From JAYEJW01 sp034716535 (lineage in GTDB: Bacteria > Pseudomonadota > Gammaproteobacteria > Chromatiales > Chromatiaceae), in contig JAYEJW010000073.1 in the NCBI GenBank assembly GCA_034716535.1, forward strand, positions 1-16,481: a stretch of 16,481 nt of DNA. The letters are read 5' to 3'. A program made the translations under genes and the position numbers. The notes under the pieces were generated by a model, which saw nothing but the letters and a program-made list of their open reading frames with translations, did not search any database and had not been told where the DNA came from. Shown piece after piece: positions 1 to 7,102 of the stretch (position 1 is its first letter; each line of letters opens with the position of its first letter).

Positions 1-243
1 ATTTACTCTTTTTTGTTTCATCCATCCCCAATCCGTCCCCTTAACGGGGGCCTCTCGCGGTGTCCTCAGACCCCTGCCACGCCTCCTCGCCCAGCGTAGG
101 CCAATCAATCCGACGCCTGCACCCAGGTACAGTAGACCGGCCAACGCAACCGGTGGCACTTGGGCCACCAAGACCTTGGCCACGGGTGTGGAGACGCCGA
201 ACAGCAGTGCCGAGACGAGCGCGGCAAAAATCGGCAAACGCAT
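1..243 (-). CDS. EamA/DMT-family transporter, N-terminal fragment (runs off the left edge)
   Basis: An open frame starts at the ATG at 243 and has no stop before the window edge (81 codons). It begins MRLPIFAALVSALLFGVSTP and continues with a second hydrophobic segment (residues about 31-50, PPVALAGLLYLGAG) and a basic stretch WARRRGRG. This is the usual start of EamA-domain drug/metabolite transporters: a first helix with a GxxxP-type motif, then 'PPxxLAGLLYLGAGxGL'. These are inner-membrane permeases, and the substrate cannot be told from this piece. The last residues (KQKRVN, bases 1-18) are AT-rich and hydrophilic where a third membrane helix would be expected after DWGWM. The gene may therefore be broken just at the edge. 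It is divergent from the blaI-like gene. The family call is from recognition only. Confidence 0.6.
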   Translation of the reverse strand, partial: MRLPIFAALVSALLFGVSTPVAKVLVAQVPPVALAGLLYLGAGVGLIGLRWARRRGRGLRTPREAPVKGTDWGWMKQKRVN

Positions 244-270
244 GGTCGACTCACTATTGCACAACCAAAA

Positions 271-287
271 ACCGATTGACTGTCGGT
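271..287. promoter_or_regulatory. Dyad ACCGA-N7-TCGGT over the -35 box, candidate repressor operator
   Basis: The sequence ACCGATTGACTGTCGGT has perfect 5-bp arms separated by seven bases, and the central seven contain the whole -35 hexamer. The same arm sequences and spacing recur at 1777-1793, at the beginning of the adaptor gene. A dimeric winged-helix repressor such as the BlaI-like protein encoded immediately downstream is the obvious candidate ligand. That is inference: known BlaI/CopY operators have a TACA/TGTA core, which is not seen here. Confidence 0.4.
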
Positions 288-304
288 ATTTGTTCCAGGA
301 TACT
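276..304 (+). promoter_or_regulatory. Sigma70-type promoter of the blaI-M56-efflux operon
   Basis: TTGACT (276-281) is followed, after exactly 17 bases, by GATACT (299-304). These match the -35 consensus at five of six positions and the -10 consensus at four of six. Transcription would start near 311, only a few bases before the first possible start codon of the repressor (TTG 319). Either the message has a very short leader or translation starts at GTG 337. The call is by inspection only. Confidence 0.5.
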
Positions 305-318
305 GCCGAGCCTCAAAT

Positions 319-741
319 TTGTCTCTGGGCTTCCCCGTGTCATCCATCGCAAGACCTTACCTCGGGTCCCTTGAGCTCGCCGTGCTCGAAGAACTGTGGG
401 CCCAAGGGGCGCTCGATGCCAAGACCATGCACCGCGGTGTTGGCAAACGGCGTGGTATCTCGTTGAACACCGTGCAATCGACCCTGGAGCGACTCTTCCG
501 CAAGGGTTTACTGTTGCGGGAAAAGGTGAGCCACGCCTTCCTTTACACCCCGGCGATCCAGCGCGAGGAACTGATGGGACAACTGATCGGGGAGGTAGTC
601 GAGACGCTCTCGGATGGCCGCCAGGAGCCGATGCTCGCGGCCTTTGTCGATCTCGCCGCCAAGGTGGACGAGGACAACCTGGCGCGGCTGGAGCGACTCA
701 TCGCCGAGCGCCGCGCGAAAGGCGCGGAGAAAACGCCGTGA
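319..741 (+). CDS. BlaI/MecI/CopY-family transcriptional repressor
   Basis: Product of 140 residues (TTG start at 319), the usual size for the family. The N-terminal winged helix-turn-helix spans about residues 13-80: LGSLELAVLEELWAQG, then the recognition helix ISLNTVQSTLERLFRKGLL, then a wing ending in FLYTP. The C-terminal part is helical (dimerisation region, about 82-135). BlaI-type repressors bind as dimers and are removed by cleavage triggered by a membrane M56 protease. Such a protease is encoded directly after this gene with a GTGA four-base overlap, which supports a repressor-sensor pair. No convincing ribosome binding site precedes TTG 319. GTG 337 (giving VSSIARPYLG) is an equally possible start that keeps the whole DNA-binding domain. 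The gene is likely autoregulated through the dyad at 271-287. The family call is firm, the target genes are inferred from context. Confidence 0.87.
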   Translation: MSLGFPVSSIARPYLGSLELAVLEELWAQGALDAKTMHRGVGKRRGISLNTVQSTLERLFRKGLLLREKVSHAFLYTPAIQREELMGQLIGEVVETLSDGRQEPMLAAFVDLAAKVDEDNLARLERLIAERRAKGAEKTP

Positions 742-1736
742 CTCCCGGCATCGGCATCATCGCTTCCGCAGTACTGGTCCTCGCCGCCGCCAGCCTGCTC
801 GCGGCACTGTTCGTTGCGGCGCTTTACCCCATGACGCGGAAATGGATGCGGGGACTGCCGCCAGCCGCGCACGCGGGCCTACTGCTGGCCTTAGCCTGCA
901 CGCCCGCTATTATCGGACTGGCGCTGCTAATCCTGACACTTGCTCCGTCGTTTACCCATCTTCTGGGCCTGGAAGCCGATCATTGTCAAGTCCATGGCCA
1001 TCATGCTCATTTCTGTCTGGTACATACGCCCTTATCGACGGGGACGGATCTGGAACGATTAGTCCTGTTTGCTTCCGGGATCGCCATCCTCTTGCTCGGC
1101 ACCGGTGTCTCCTTTCGCCTACGGCGCGTGCGGCGGGTCGTGCGCGCATTGCGAACGCTGCAGGTCCGAGACTCGGCGCACCGGCCGTACAGCGTCGTGG
1201 ACTCCGGGATCGCGTTCGCGCTGACCGCGGGCCTGGTGCGCCCAGCGATCTACCTGTCTACGGGTCTGCTGAAGGAGATCTCGCCTGCGGAGTTGGCGGT
1301 CGTCGTGCACCACGAGCAGACCCACTGCCGACGCCGCGACGCCCTTCGATTGTTCGTTGCCGACCTCCTGTCCCGCCTGCATCTGCCACCGCTACGCCGA
1401 CGTCTTCTGGCGGACCTGCACTTGGCTTCGGAGCAGGCATGTGACGAGCAGGCCGCACGCATCACCGAGGATCGACTGTGTATCGCGGAGACAATCCTGA
1501 AGGTCGTCCGCCTATCGGCCGGTACGCGTCCTGCCTCGGATACCTTGCTCCCAACCGTTACCGGATCCGACATCCAGGCACGGATCGACGCCCTGCTGCA
1601 TCCGGCCCCAACACCAAGCGGCAGTCCTTGCCTCTCGGTCTTTTTAGGCGCCGGCTTGCTCGGTACGTTCGGCTACATCTACTCCGACGGGCTGCATCAC
1701 GCCGTCGAATCGGCGCTCCACCTCCTCAGCGATTGA
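738..1736 (+). CDS. M56-family (BlaR1/MecR1-like) membrane metallopeptidase, probable metal sensor
   Basis: Product of 332 residues from GTG 738. The start overlaps the repressor's stop codon (GTGA), so the two are translationally coupled. Membrane segments are visible at about residues 5-31, 46-72, 105-125 and 298-315. The zinc-protease signature HExxH is H192-E193-x-x-H196 (VVVHHEQTHCRRRDAL), with the probable third ligand E232 in SEQACDEQAA, as in BlaR1/MecR1 gluzincins. It lacks the large penicillin-binding sensor domain of BlaR1. Instead the segment between helices 2 and 3 (residues 82-96, DHCQVHGHHAHFCLVH) is packed with His and Cys and would lie on the periplasmic side if the N-terminus is periplasmic. 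This looks like a metal-binding sensor loop. The proposed role is to detect metal and cut or trigger cutting of the upstream repressor, and it fits the efflux genes downstream. The protease family is firm, the signal is inference. Confidence 0.85.
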   Translation: MTPGIGIIASAVLVLAAASLLAALFVAALYPMTRKWMRGLPPAAHAGLLLALACTPAIIGLALLILTLAPSFTHLLGLEADHCQVHGHHAHFCLVHTPLSTGTDLERLVLFASGIAILLLGTGVSFRLRRVRRVVRALRTLQVRDSAHRPYSVVDSGIAFALTAGLVRPAIYLSTGLLKEISPAELAVVVHHEQTHCRRRDALRLFVADLLSRLHLPPLRRRLLADLHLASEQACDEQAARITEDRLCIAETILKVVRLSAGTRPASDTLLPTVTGSDIQARIDALLHPAPTPSGSPCLSVFLGAGLLGTFGYIYSDGLHHAVESALHLLSD

Positions 1737-1744
1737 CCTGAACA

Positions 1745-3457
1745 ATGACCAAGAATGGCTCTGCTGCAACTCAAATACCGATCAACAATCGGTTTTTCAC
1801 TCCATCACCAACCGCGGATGCTCGGGCAAGCCGTCTGAAGCGCAGTGGTCATACCAGCTTGGCCGTGCTGCTCTTATCGGTCCTGGTGTTGTCCGGCTGC
1901 GATCTTCCCCATGGACACGACCACGATGAACCGCACGCGGACGACCACGGCGATGCCAGCGACCAGGACGGGGGACATGGTCATGGTCACGAGCCGGGGG
2001 CCATCGCGGTGACCCATTTTACCGACCGCACTGAGCTGTTCGTGGAGTTTCCGCCGCTGGTCGTCGGTGAACAATCCGGCTTCGCCGCCCACTTGACCCG
2101 CCTGGACGACTTTCGACCGGTCGACGAGGGCCGCGTCACGGTAAGGCTTTCCGGCGGCGGCTTGCCGGAAGAGACCTTCAGCGTGGATGCTCCCTCGATC
2201 CCGGGCATCTTCCGGCCGGTGGCCGAGCCGACCCGAGCCGGCGAGCGCTCGGTCACGCTGGTTTTGGAGTCGCCTGGTTTGAACGCGATCCACGAGCTGG
2301 GCACTTACAGCGTCTTTACCGACCCGGACGCGGCGGCGGCCGCTCAGCCCGCCGAGGAGGATGCGGGGGACGAAATCAGCTTTCTGAAGGAGCAGCAATG
2401 GAAGGTCGAGTTCGCCACGGCCGAGGTCGAGCGGCGCAACCTGCGCGCCTCGGTCACGGCCACCGGCCTCATCAAGGCACGCAAGGATGGCGAGGCCCTG
2501 GTCGGCGCACCGACAGCGGGTCATCTGCTCGCCACCGAGGCATTTCCACGGATCGGGACCCGTGTATCCGCCGGCCAGCCGCTTGCGACCATCATGCCCC
2601 GGGTCGCTGGGGATCAGGTCGACGTCGCATCGCTGGATCTGGCGGTGCAGCGCGCGCGCTCGGAGCACAAGTTTGCAGAGAGCGAGCTTAGCCGCATGGA
2701 GAAGCTGGTCACCCAACGCGCCGCCTCCCGGCGTGCCCTCAACGAGGCAGAGAACGAAGAGCGCGTTGCCAAGGCGGAGCTCGTGGCAGCGACCGAGCGG
2801 CTCGCCCGCTATCAGCGCACCCTGGGCAGCGAGGGAGCAGCCGAAAGCACAGGCGTGAAGGTCCGCGCACCCATCGCGGGCACCCTGGCGGAGATCCTGG
2901 TCGCGGCCGGAAGCTACGTCGAGGAGGGCGACGCCATGTTCCACGTCGTCGATACCGAGCGCTTGTGGCTGGAGGCGAGCGTCGCCGAGGCGGACCTCGG
3001 CAGGTTGCCGGAGCCGCGGGGAGCCTGGTTCGCCGTCGAGGGCTTTGAGCAGACCTTCGCCATCGATCCGGACGAGGGCGGTCAGGTCGTTGCCTTTGGC
3101 AAGGTCGTCGACCCTGTGCGTCGCACGGTGCCCCTGGTATTCGAGTTCCCGAACCCGGACGGTCTACTGCGGGTTGGTATGTTCACCGAGGTCCGGGTGT
3201 GGGCCGGCGAGAGCGTCGACGACCTCGCCGTACCCGCCTCGGCCATTGTCGACGAGGCCGGCCAGGACGTCGTTTACGTGATGCTCGGCGGCGAGTCCTT
3301 CGAGCGTCGGGTCCTGCGGCTCGGAATCCGAGACGGCGACTATGTTCAGGTCCTGAGCGGACTGCAACCGGGCGAGAGGATCGTAACCCGCGGCGCCTAC
3401 CTGGTCCGGCTCGCCGGCGCATCCCCCGCTGCGGCCGGTCACGGCCACGCACACTGA
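1745..3457 (+). CDS. RND efflux periplasmic adaptor (CzcB/CusB-like membrane fusion protein), His-rich lipoprotein
   Basis: Product of 570 residues, starting 8 bases after the M56 stop. The lipobox VLSGC places the lipidated Cys at residue 52, after a hydrophobic core (39-50). This is an unusually long N-region, and no in-frame ATG, GTG or TTG gives a shorter one with a basic start. A His/Asp-rich stretch follows (residues 53-85, with HGHDHD and HGHGHEP), then an extra domain of about 110 residues (TELFVEFPPLVVGEQSGFAA and onward). Next come the adaptor core (from about 216), an alpha-hairpin coiled coil (about 295-361), the second lipoyl half (about 371-402, RAPIAGTLAEILVAAG) and beta-barrel/proximal domains. 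The C-terminus is again His-rich (GHGHAH). The protein joins the RND pump to an outer-membrane channel and probably collects metal ions through the His-rich ends. It is followed 10 bases later by the pump gene. The start codon is uncertain because no Shine-Dalgarno sequence precedes ATG 1745. Confidence 0.88.
   Translation: MTKNGSAATQIPINNRFFTPSPTADARASRLKRSGHTSLAVLLLSVLVLSGCDLPHGHDHDEPHADDHGDASDQDGGHGHGHEPGAIAVTHFTDRTELFVEFPPLVVGEQSGFAAHLTRLDDFRPVDEGRVTVRLSGGGLPEETFSVDAPSIPGIFRPVAEPTRAGERSVTLVLESPGLNAIHELGTYSVFTDPDAAAAAQPAEEDAGDEISFLKEQQWKVEFATAEVERRNLRASVTATGLIKARKDGEALVGAPTAGHLLATEAFPRIGTRVSAGQPLATIMPRVAGDQVDVASLDLAVQRARSEHKFAESELSRMEKLVTQRAASRRALNEAENEERVAKAELVAATERLARYQRTLGSEGAAESTGVKVRAPIAGTLAEILVAAGSYVEEGDAMFHVVDTERLWLEASVAEADLGRLPEPRGAWFAVEGFEQTFAIDPDEGGQVVAFGKVVDPVRRTVPLVFEFPNPDGLLRVGMFTEVRVWAGESVDDLAVPASAIVDEAGQDVVYVMLGGESFERRVLRLGIRDGDYVQVLSGLQPGERIVTRGAYLVRLAGASPAAAGHGHAH
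1777..1797 (+). promoter_or_regulatory. Second ACCGA-N7-TCGGT dyad; also a hairpin followed by five Ts at the adaptor gene start
   Basis: ACCGAT (1777-1782), loop CAACA and ATCGGT (1788-1793) form a perfect 6-bp inverted repeat that runs straight into TTTTT (1793-1797). As DNA it repeats the arms and spacing of the dyad at the operon promoter (271-287). As RNA it resembles a small intrinsic terminator. It lies inside the first 17 codons of the annotated adaptor gene, in a poorly typical N-terminal extension. Possible roles are an operator for an internal promoter, a roadblock, or attenuation between the regulatory pair and the efflux genes. I could not find a good -10/-35 pair next to it. Confidence 0.42.
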
Positions 3458-3467
3458 GGCCGGCTCG

Positions 3468-6400
3468 ATGATCGCACAAGTCATCAAATGGTCCTTGAAG
3501 GATCGCCTATTCGTGGTCGTCGGTGCCCTGTTGCTCTTGTTGTGGGGCGGCTACGAGACGCTGCGCATGCCCGTCGACGTCTTCCCCGACCTCACTGCGC
3601 CCACGGTCACCGTGGTCGTCGAGGCCCACGGCATGGCCCCGCAGGAAGTAGAGACCCTGGTCACCTTCCCCATCGAGACGGCACTCAACGGTGCATCGGG
3701 AATACGCCGGGTGCGCTCTTCCACCGGGGTGGGTATCGCCGTGATCTTCGCAGAGTTCGAGTGGGGCACGGACATTTACCAGGCGCGCCAGATCGTCACC
3801 GAGAAGCTTCAGCTCGCCCGCGGGTCGCTGCCGCCCGAGGTCCCGGCGCCCGCCCTGGCGCCGGTAACCTCGATCATGGGCGAGATCATGTTTATCGCCC
3901 TGACCTCGGATCGGCACAGCCCGATGGAGCTGAAAACCGCTGCCGACTGGGTGCTGCGCCGCCGCCTGCTGGCCGTACCGGGCGTGGCCCAGGTCATCTC
4001 CACCGGCGGCGACACCAAGCAGTACCAGGTGGTGCTCAAGCCCGCGCGGCTGGTGGCCTACGGCATCGCCGTGGACGAGGTCGTGGAGGCGCTTGAGGAT
4101 TCCAACGAGAACGTCTCCGCGGGGTTCTTCGCCGAGGGCGGACAGGAGTTCCTGATCCACGGCATCGGTCGGGTGCACTCCCCCGAGGACATCGGCGACA
4201 CCCTGGTGGCCATGCGCGGCGGCGAGCCGGTGCTGGTTAAGCACATTGCCGACGTAGCGGTAGGGCCGGCACTCAAGCGAGGCACCGCTGCGGCCAACGG
4301 GCAGCCGGCCGTCGTGATCGGCATCCAGAAGCAACCGATGGCGAACACGTTGACGCTGACCGATGCCATCGACCAGGTGTTGGCCGAGATCCAGGACACG
4401 CTTCCCGCAGGTATGCACCTGGAGACGCACGTCTTCCGTCAGGCGGACTTCATCGCGCTCGCCGTCGACAACCTGTTGGTGGCCCTGCGCGACGGGGCCT
4501 TGCTGGTGGTCGTCATCGTCTTCGCATTCCTAATGAGCCTGAGGGCGACTCTGATCACGCTGCTCGCCATCCCCCTGTCTCTGGTCACCGCCGTGCTGGC
4601 CATGAGCGCCATGGGCGCGACCATCAACACGATGACATTGGGCGGCATGGCCATCGCCCTGGGCGCCCTGGTGGACGATGCCATCATCGTGGTCGAGAAC
4701 ATCGTGCGCAGGCTGCGCGAGCGTCAGAAACATCCCGAGGCGGAACGCCGCTCGCCGCTCGCCACCGTCTTCGAGGCGACGCGCGAGATTCAGGGCTCCA
4801 TCGTCTTCGCGACCCTGATCATCATGCTCGTGTTCCTGCCGCTGTTTTTTCTCTCCGGTGTGGAGGGACGGCTGCTCGCGCCACTCGGCTTTGCCTATGT
4901 GATCTCCCTCGCTGCCTCCCTGCTGGTGGCCGTTACCGTGACGCCGGTGTTGAGCTCGCTCCTGTTGCCGCGCTCCAAGGTCGTGAGCATGGGACAGGAG
5001 ACGCCCCTCGCGCGCGGCCTCAAGGCCCTCTACAGACCCGTGCTCGAGGCGACGGTCACGCGCTGGAAGGCCGTTACCCTGGCCGCGGTGGCCGGGCTGG
5101 TCGTCGCTCTGGTCTTCCTGCTGTCGGCGGGCCGCTCCTTTCTGCCGGACTTCAACGAGGGGAGCCTCACGGTGAGCGCCGTTACCCTACCCGGTACAGC
5201 TTTGGAGGAATCCAACCGCCTGGGACGCATGGTGGAGGAAATCCTGCTGCAGCAACCGGAGGTCGTGTCCACTGCCCGGCGCACGGGTCGCGCGGAACAA
5301 GATCCTCACGCCCAGAATGTCCATGCCTCTGAGATCGAGGTGCGCCTCCAGATGGGGGCACGCAGCAAAGAGGCCCTGCTCGCTGAGCTTCGCAACGACC
5401 TCACAAGCGTGCCGGGGACGAATATCGTCATCGGCCAACCCATCTCCCACCGCATCGACCACATGCTCTCGGGAACGCGCGCCAACATTGCGATCAAGAT
5501 CTTCGGCCCGGATCTCTACGAGCTGCGCCGCCAGGCCAAACGCGTGCAGACGCTTGTCGAGGAAGTACCGGGCGCGGTCGACGTGGCCATGGAGCAGCAG
5601 GCCGATATTCCCTTCCTGACCGTGGAGATCAAGCGAGCGGTTGTTGCGCGCCATGGCCTGAGCGTGCGCGACCTGAGCGAGGCCATTGAAACGGCCTTTG
5701 TGGGTCTTGAGGTGTCGAAGGTGCTCGAAGGTGAGGCGACCTTCGACTTGATCGTTCGATACGATCCGGAGGGTACGGCAGACCTGGAGCGGATTCGTTC
5801 GACCCTCATTACCACGGCCACCGGCGCGCGGCTGCCCCTACACGCCTTGGCCGACATCCGCAAGGACCGGGGTCCCAACACTATCAGCCGCGAGAACGTG
5901 CAACGCAAAATCGTGGTCATGGCCAATGTCGCCGGCCGCGACCTGCAAGGGGTGGTCGATGACATCCGACGTCGCATCGCCGCACAGGCGCCGCTACCGA
6001 ACGGTTATCACGTGGAGTTCGGCGGTCAGTTCGAGAGCGCCGAGCAGGCGTCGCAAACCCTGTTGATCCTCGGATTCATCGTCACGGTGGGAATCTTTCT
6101 ACTCTTGTTCGTGGCGTTCCACTCGGCGCGCGACGCTTTTCTCATCATGCTCAATCTCCCGCTCGCGCTGATCGGCGGGGTCATCGGAGTATTCATCTCG
6201 GGCGGCGTGCTATCGGTGGCCTCCATCATTGGCTTCATCACCCTGTTCGGGATCGCGACCCGCAACGGCGTCATGCTCATCGCCCACATCCACAATCTTG
6301 TTGAGCGCGAGGAAATCGGCGACCCGCTGGAAGCGGTCAAGCGCGGGGCCACGGAGCGTCTGATTCCCATCCTCATGACGGCACTGGCGGCCGGTCTCGC

Positions 6401-6617
6401 CCTGATTCCACTGGCGCTTGCCATCGGGCAACCCGGTAGTGAGATTCAGGCCCCAATGGCCATCGTGATCCTGTTCGGGCTGCTCACATCGACCGCTTTG
6501 AACATGATCGTCGTTCCCGCGTTGTATCTGCGGTTCGGGAACATCGAGCGCCGAACGCCAGAAAAAGCGGGTTCAGAACCGATCGCGGGAGTCGTAGCGA
6601 CTGAGCCGGCAGGATAA
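3468..6617 (+). CDS. Heavy-metal-type RND efflux permease (CzcA/CusA family)
   Basis: Product of 1049 residues, the full length expected for the heavy-metal RND family. GAGG at 3456-3459 is a suitable ribosome binding site for ATG 3468. It shows the N-terminal helix followed by the MPVDVFPDLTAPTVTV signature, two large periplasmic loops (about 35-335 and 560-850) and the membrane bundles at about 335-535 and 860-1025. The transmembrane-4 motif, which in CzcA reads DFGxxxDGAVVxVEN, is here ALGALVDDAIIVVEN (residues 397-411). The acidic pair D403/D404 and E410 are kept, but the first Asp is Leu-Gly context instead of Asp-Phe-Gly. The protein would be a proton-driven trimer exporting a cation such as Zn, Co, Ni, Cd or Cu. 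The substrate cannot be fixed from this motif. No outer-membrane channel gene is in the operon, so a channel must come from elsewhere. Confidence 0.93.
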   Translation: MIAQVIKWSLKDRLFVVVGALLLLLWGGYETLRMPVDVFPDLTAPTVTVVVEAHGMAPQEVETLVTFPIETALNGASGIRRVRSSTGVGIAVIFAEFEWGTDIYQARQIVTEKLQLARGSLPPEVPAPALAPVTSIMGEIMFIALTSDRHSPMELKTAADWVLRRRLLAVPGVAQVISTGGDTKQYQVVLKPARLVAYGIAVDEVVEALEDSNENVSAGFFAEGGQEFLIHGIGRVHSPEDIGDTLVAMRGGEPVLVKHIADVAVGPALKRGTAAANGQPAVVIGIQKQPMANTLTLTDAIDQVLAEIQDTLPAGMHLETHVFRQADFIALAVDNLLVALRDGALLVVVIVFAFLMSLRATLITLLAIPLSLVTAVLAMSAMGATINTMTLGGMAIALGALVDDAIIVVENIVRRLRERQKHPEAERRSPLATVFEATREIQGSIVFATLIIMLVFLPLFFLSGVEGRLLAPLGFAYVISLAASLLVAVTVTPVLSSLLLPRSKVVSMGQETPLARGLKALYRPVLEATVTRWKAVTLAAVAGLVVALVFLLSAGRSFLPDFNEGSLTVSAVTLPGTALEESNRLGRMVEEILLQQPEVVSTARRTGRAEQDPHAQNVHASEIEVRLQMGARSKEALLAELRNDLTSVPGTNIVIGQPISHRIDHMLSGTRANIAIKIFGPDLYELRRQAKRVQTLVEEVPGAVDVAMEQQADIPFLTVEIKRAVVARHGLSVRDLSEAIETAFVGLEVSKVLEGEATFDLIVRYDPEGTADLERIRSTLITTATGARLPLHALADIRKDRGPNTISRENVQRKIVVMANVAGRDLQGVVDDIRRRIAAQAPLPNGYHVEFGGQFESAEQASQTLLILGFIVTVGIFLLLFVAFHSARDAFLIMLNLPLALIGGVIGVFISGGVLSVASIIGFITLFGIATRNGVMLIAHIHNLVEREEIGDPLEAVKRGATERLIPILMTALAAGLALIPLALAIGQPGSEIQAPMAIVILFGLLTSTALNMIVVPALYLRFGNIERRTPEKAGSEPIAGVVATEPAG

Positions 6618-6628
6618 GGAACCGGCTA

Positions 6629-7102
6629 GTGAACGACGGTTTGCGACAAATCATGAAACAACACCATGGGTATGCTTTATCTACTCAAGCCGCGGTTATC
6701 GGCTCCTCCGGACTGTTGCTGGCCTTGTGGTTGACCGGTTGCGCAAGTCTTCCCCCAAACCTGGTTGCCACCGATGCGGTGAATATCGAGCGCGTGGACT
6801 CATCCAGGGCTCGAATAGGGAGCCTGTACGCAGGTGAAATCAATGGCCAGCTGATAATCAGGGGACGCCTCAAGAAGCGCCACGCCGGTCGCAGTCCCAT
6901 TCCGGGCCACGTGCGCATCGAAGTGCTTGCGAAAGACGGCGCGGTGCTCGAAGAGGGAGTCGTCGGTTATTACCGGCACAGCGCAAAGTCGGGCGTATCC
7001 TATTTCTCCCAGGATTTCGGCGTGCGGCCGGAGGACGTCCGCACCGTACGCGTCATTCATCATGTCCGGGAGGAAAACAGTATTGGCGGCGGTGCGAGTT
7101 AG
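6629..7102 (+). CDS. Small lipoprotein at the end of the metal efflux operon
   Basis: Product of 157 residues from GTG 6629, preceded by AAGGA (6616-6620) at eight bases, which favours this start over the in-frame ATG 6653. A hydrophobic stretch (about 22-35) ends in the lipobox WLTGC, with the lipidated Cys at residue 38. The mature part (about 120 residues) is predicted mostly beta: GEINGQLIIRGRLKKRH, GHVRIEVLAKDGAVLEEG, YFSQDFGVRPEDVRTVRVIHH. It lies 11 bases after the RND pump on the same strand and is thus the fifth gene of the operon. A periplasmic accessory or metal-handling role is inferred from position. I do not recognise a named family, and no cysteine or strong histidine cluster is present in the mature part. 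Confidence 0.75.
   Translation: MNDGLRQIMKQHHGYALSTQAAVIGSSGLLLALWLTGCASLPPNLVATDAVNIERVDSSRARIGSLYAGEINGQLIIRGRLKKRHAGRSPIPGHVRIEVLAKDGAVLEEGVVGYYRHSAKSGVSYFSQDFGVRPEDVRTVRVIHHVREENSIGGGAS

Noticed and set aside
1874..2944. A 356-codon minus-strand frame across the adaptor gene, and a similar 307-codon frame at 3507-4430 across the pump gene
   Set aside because: Both are shadows of clearly recognised plus-strand genes and show no domain or ribosome binding site.
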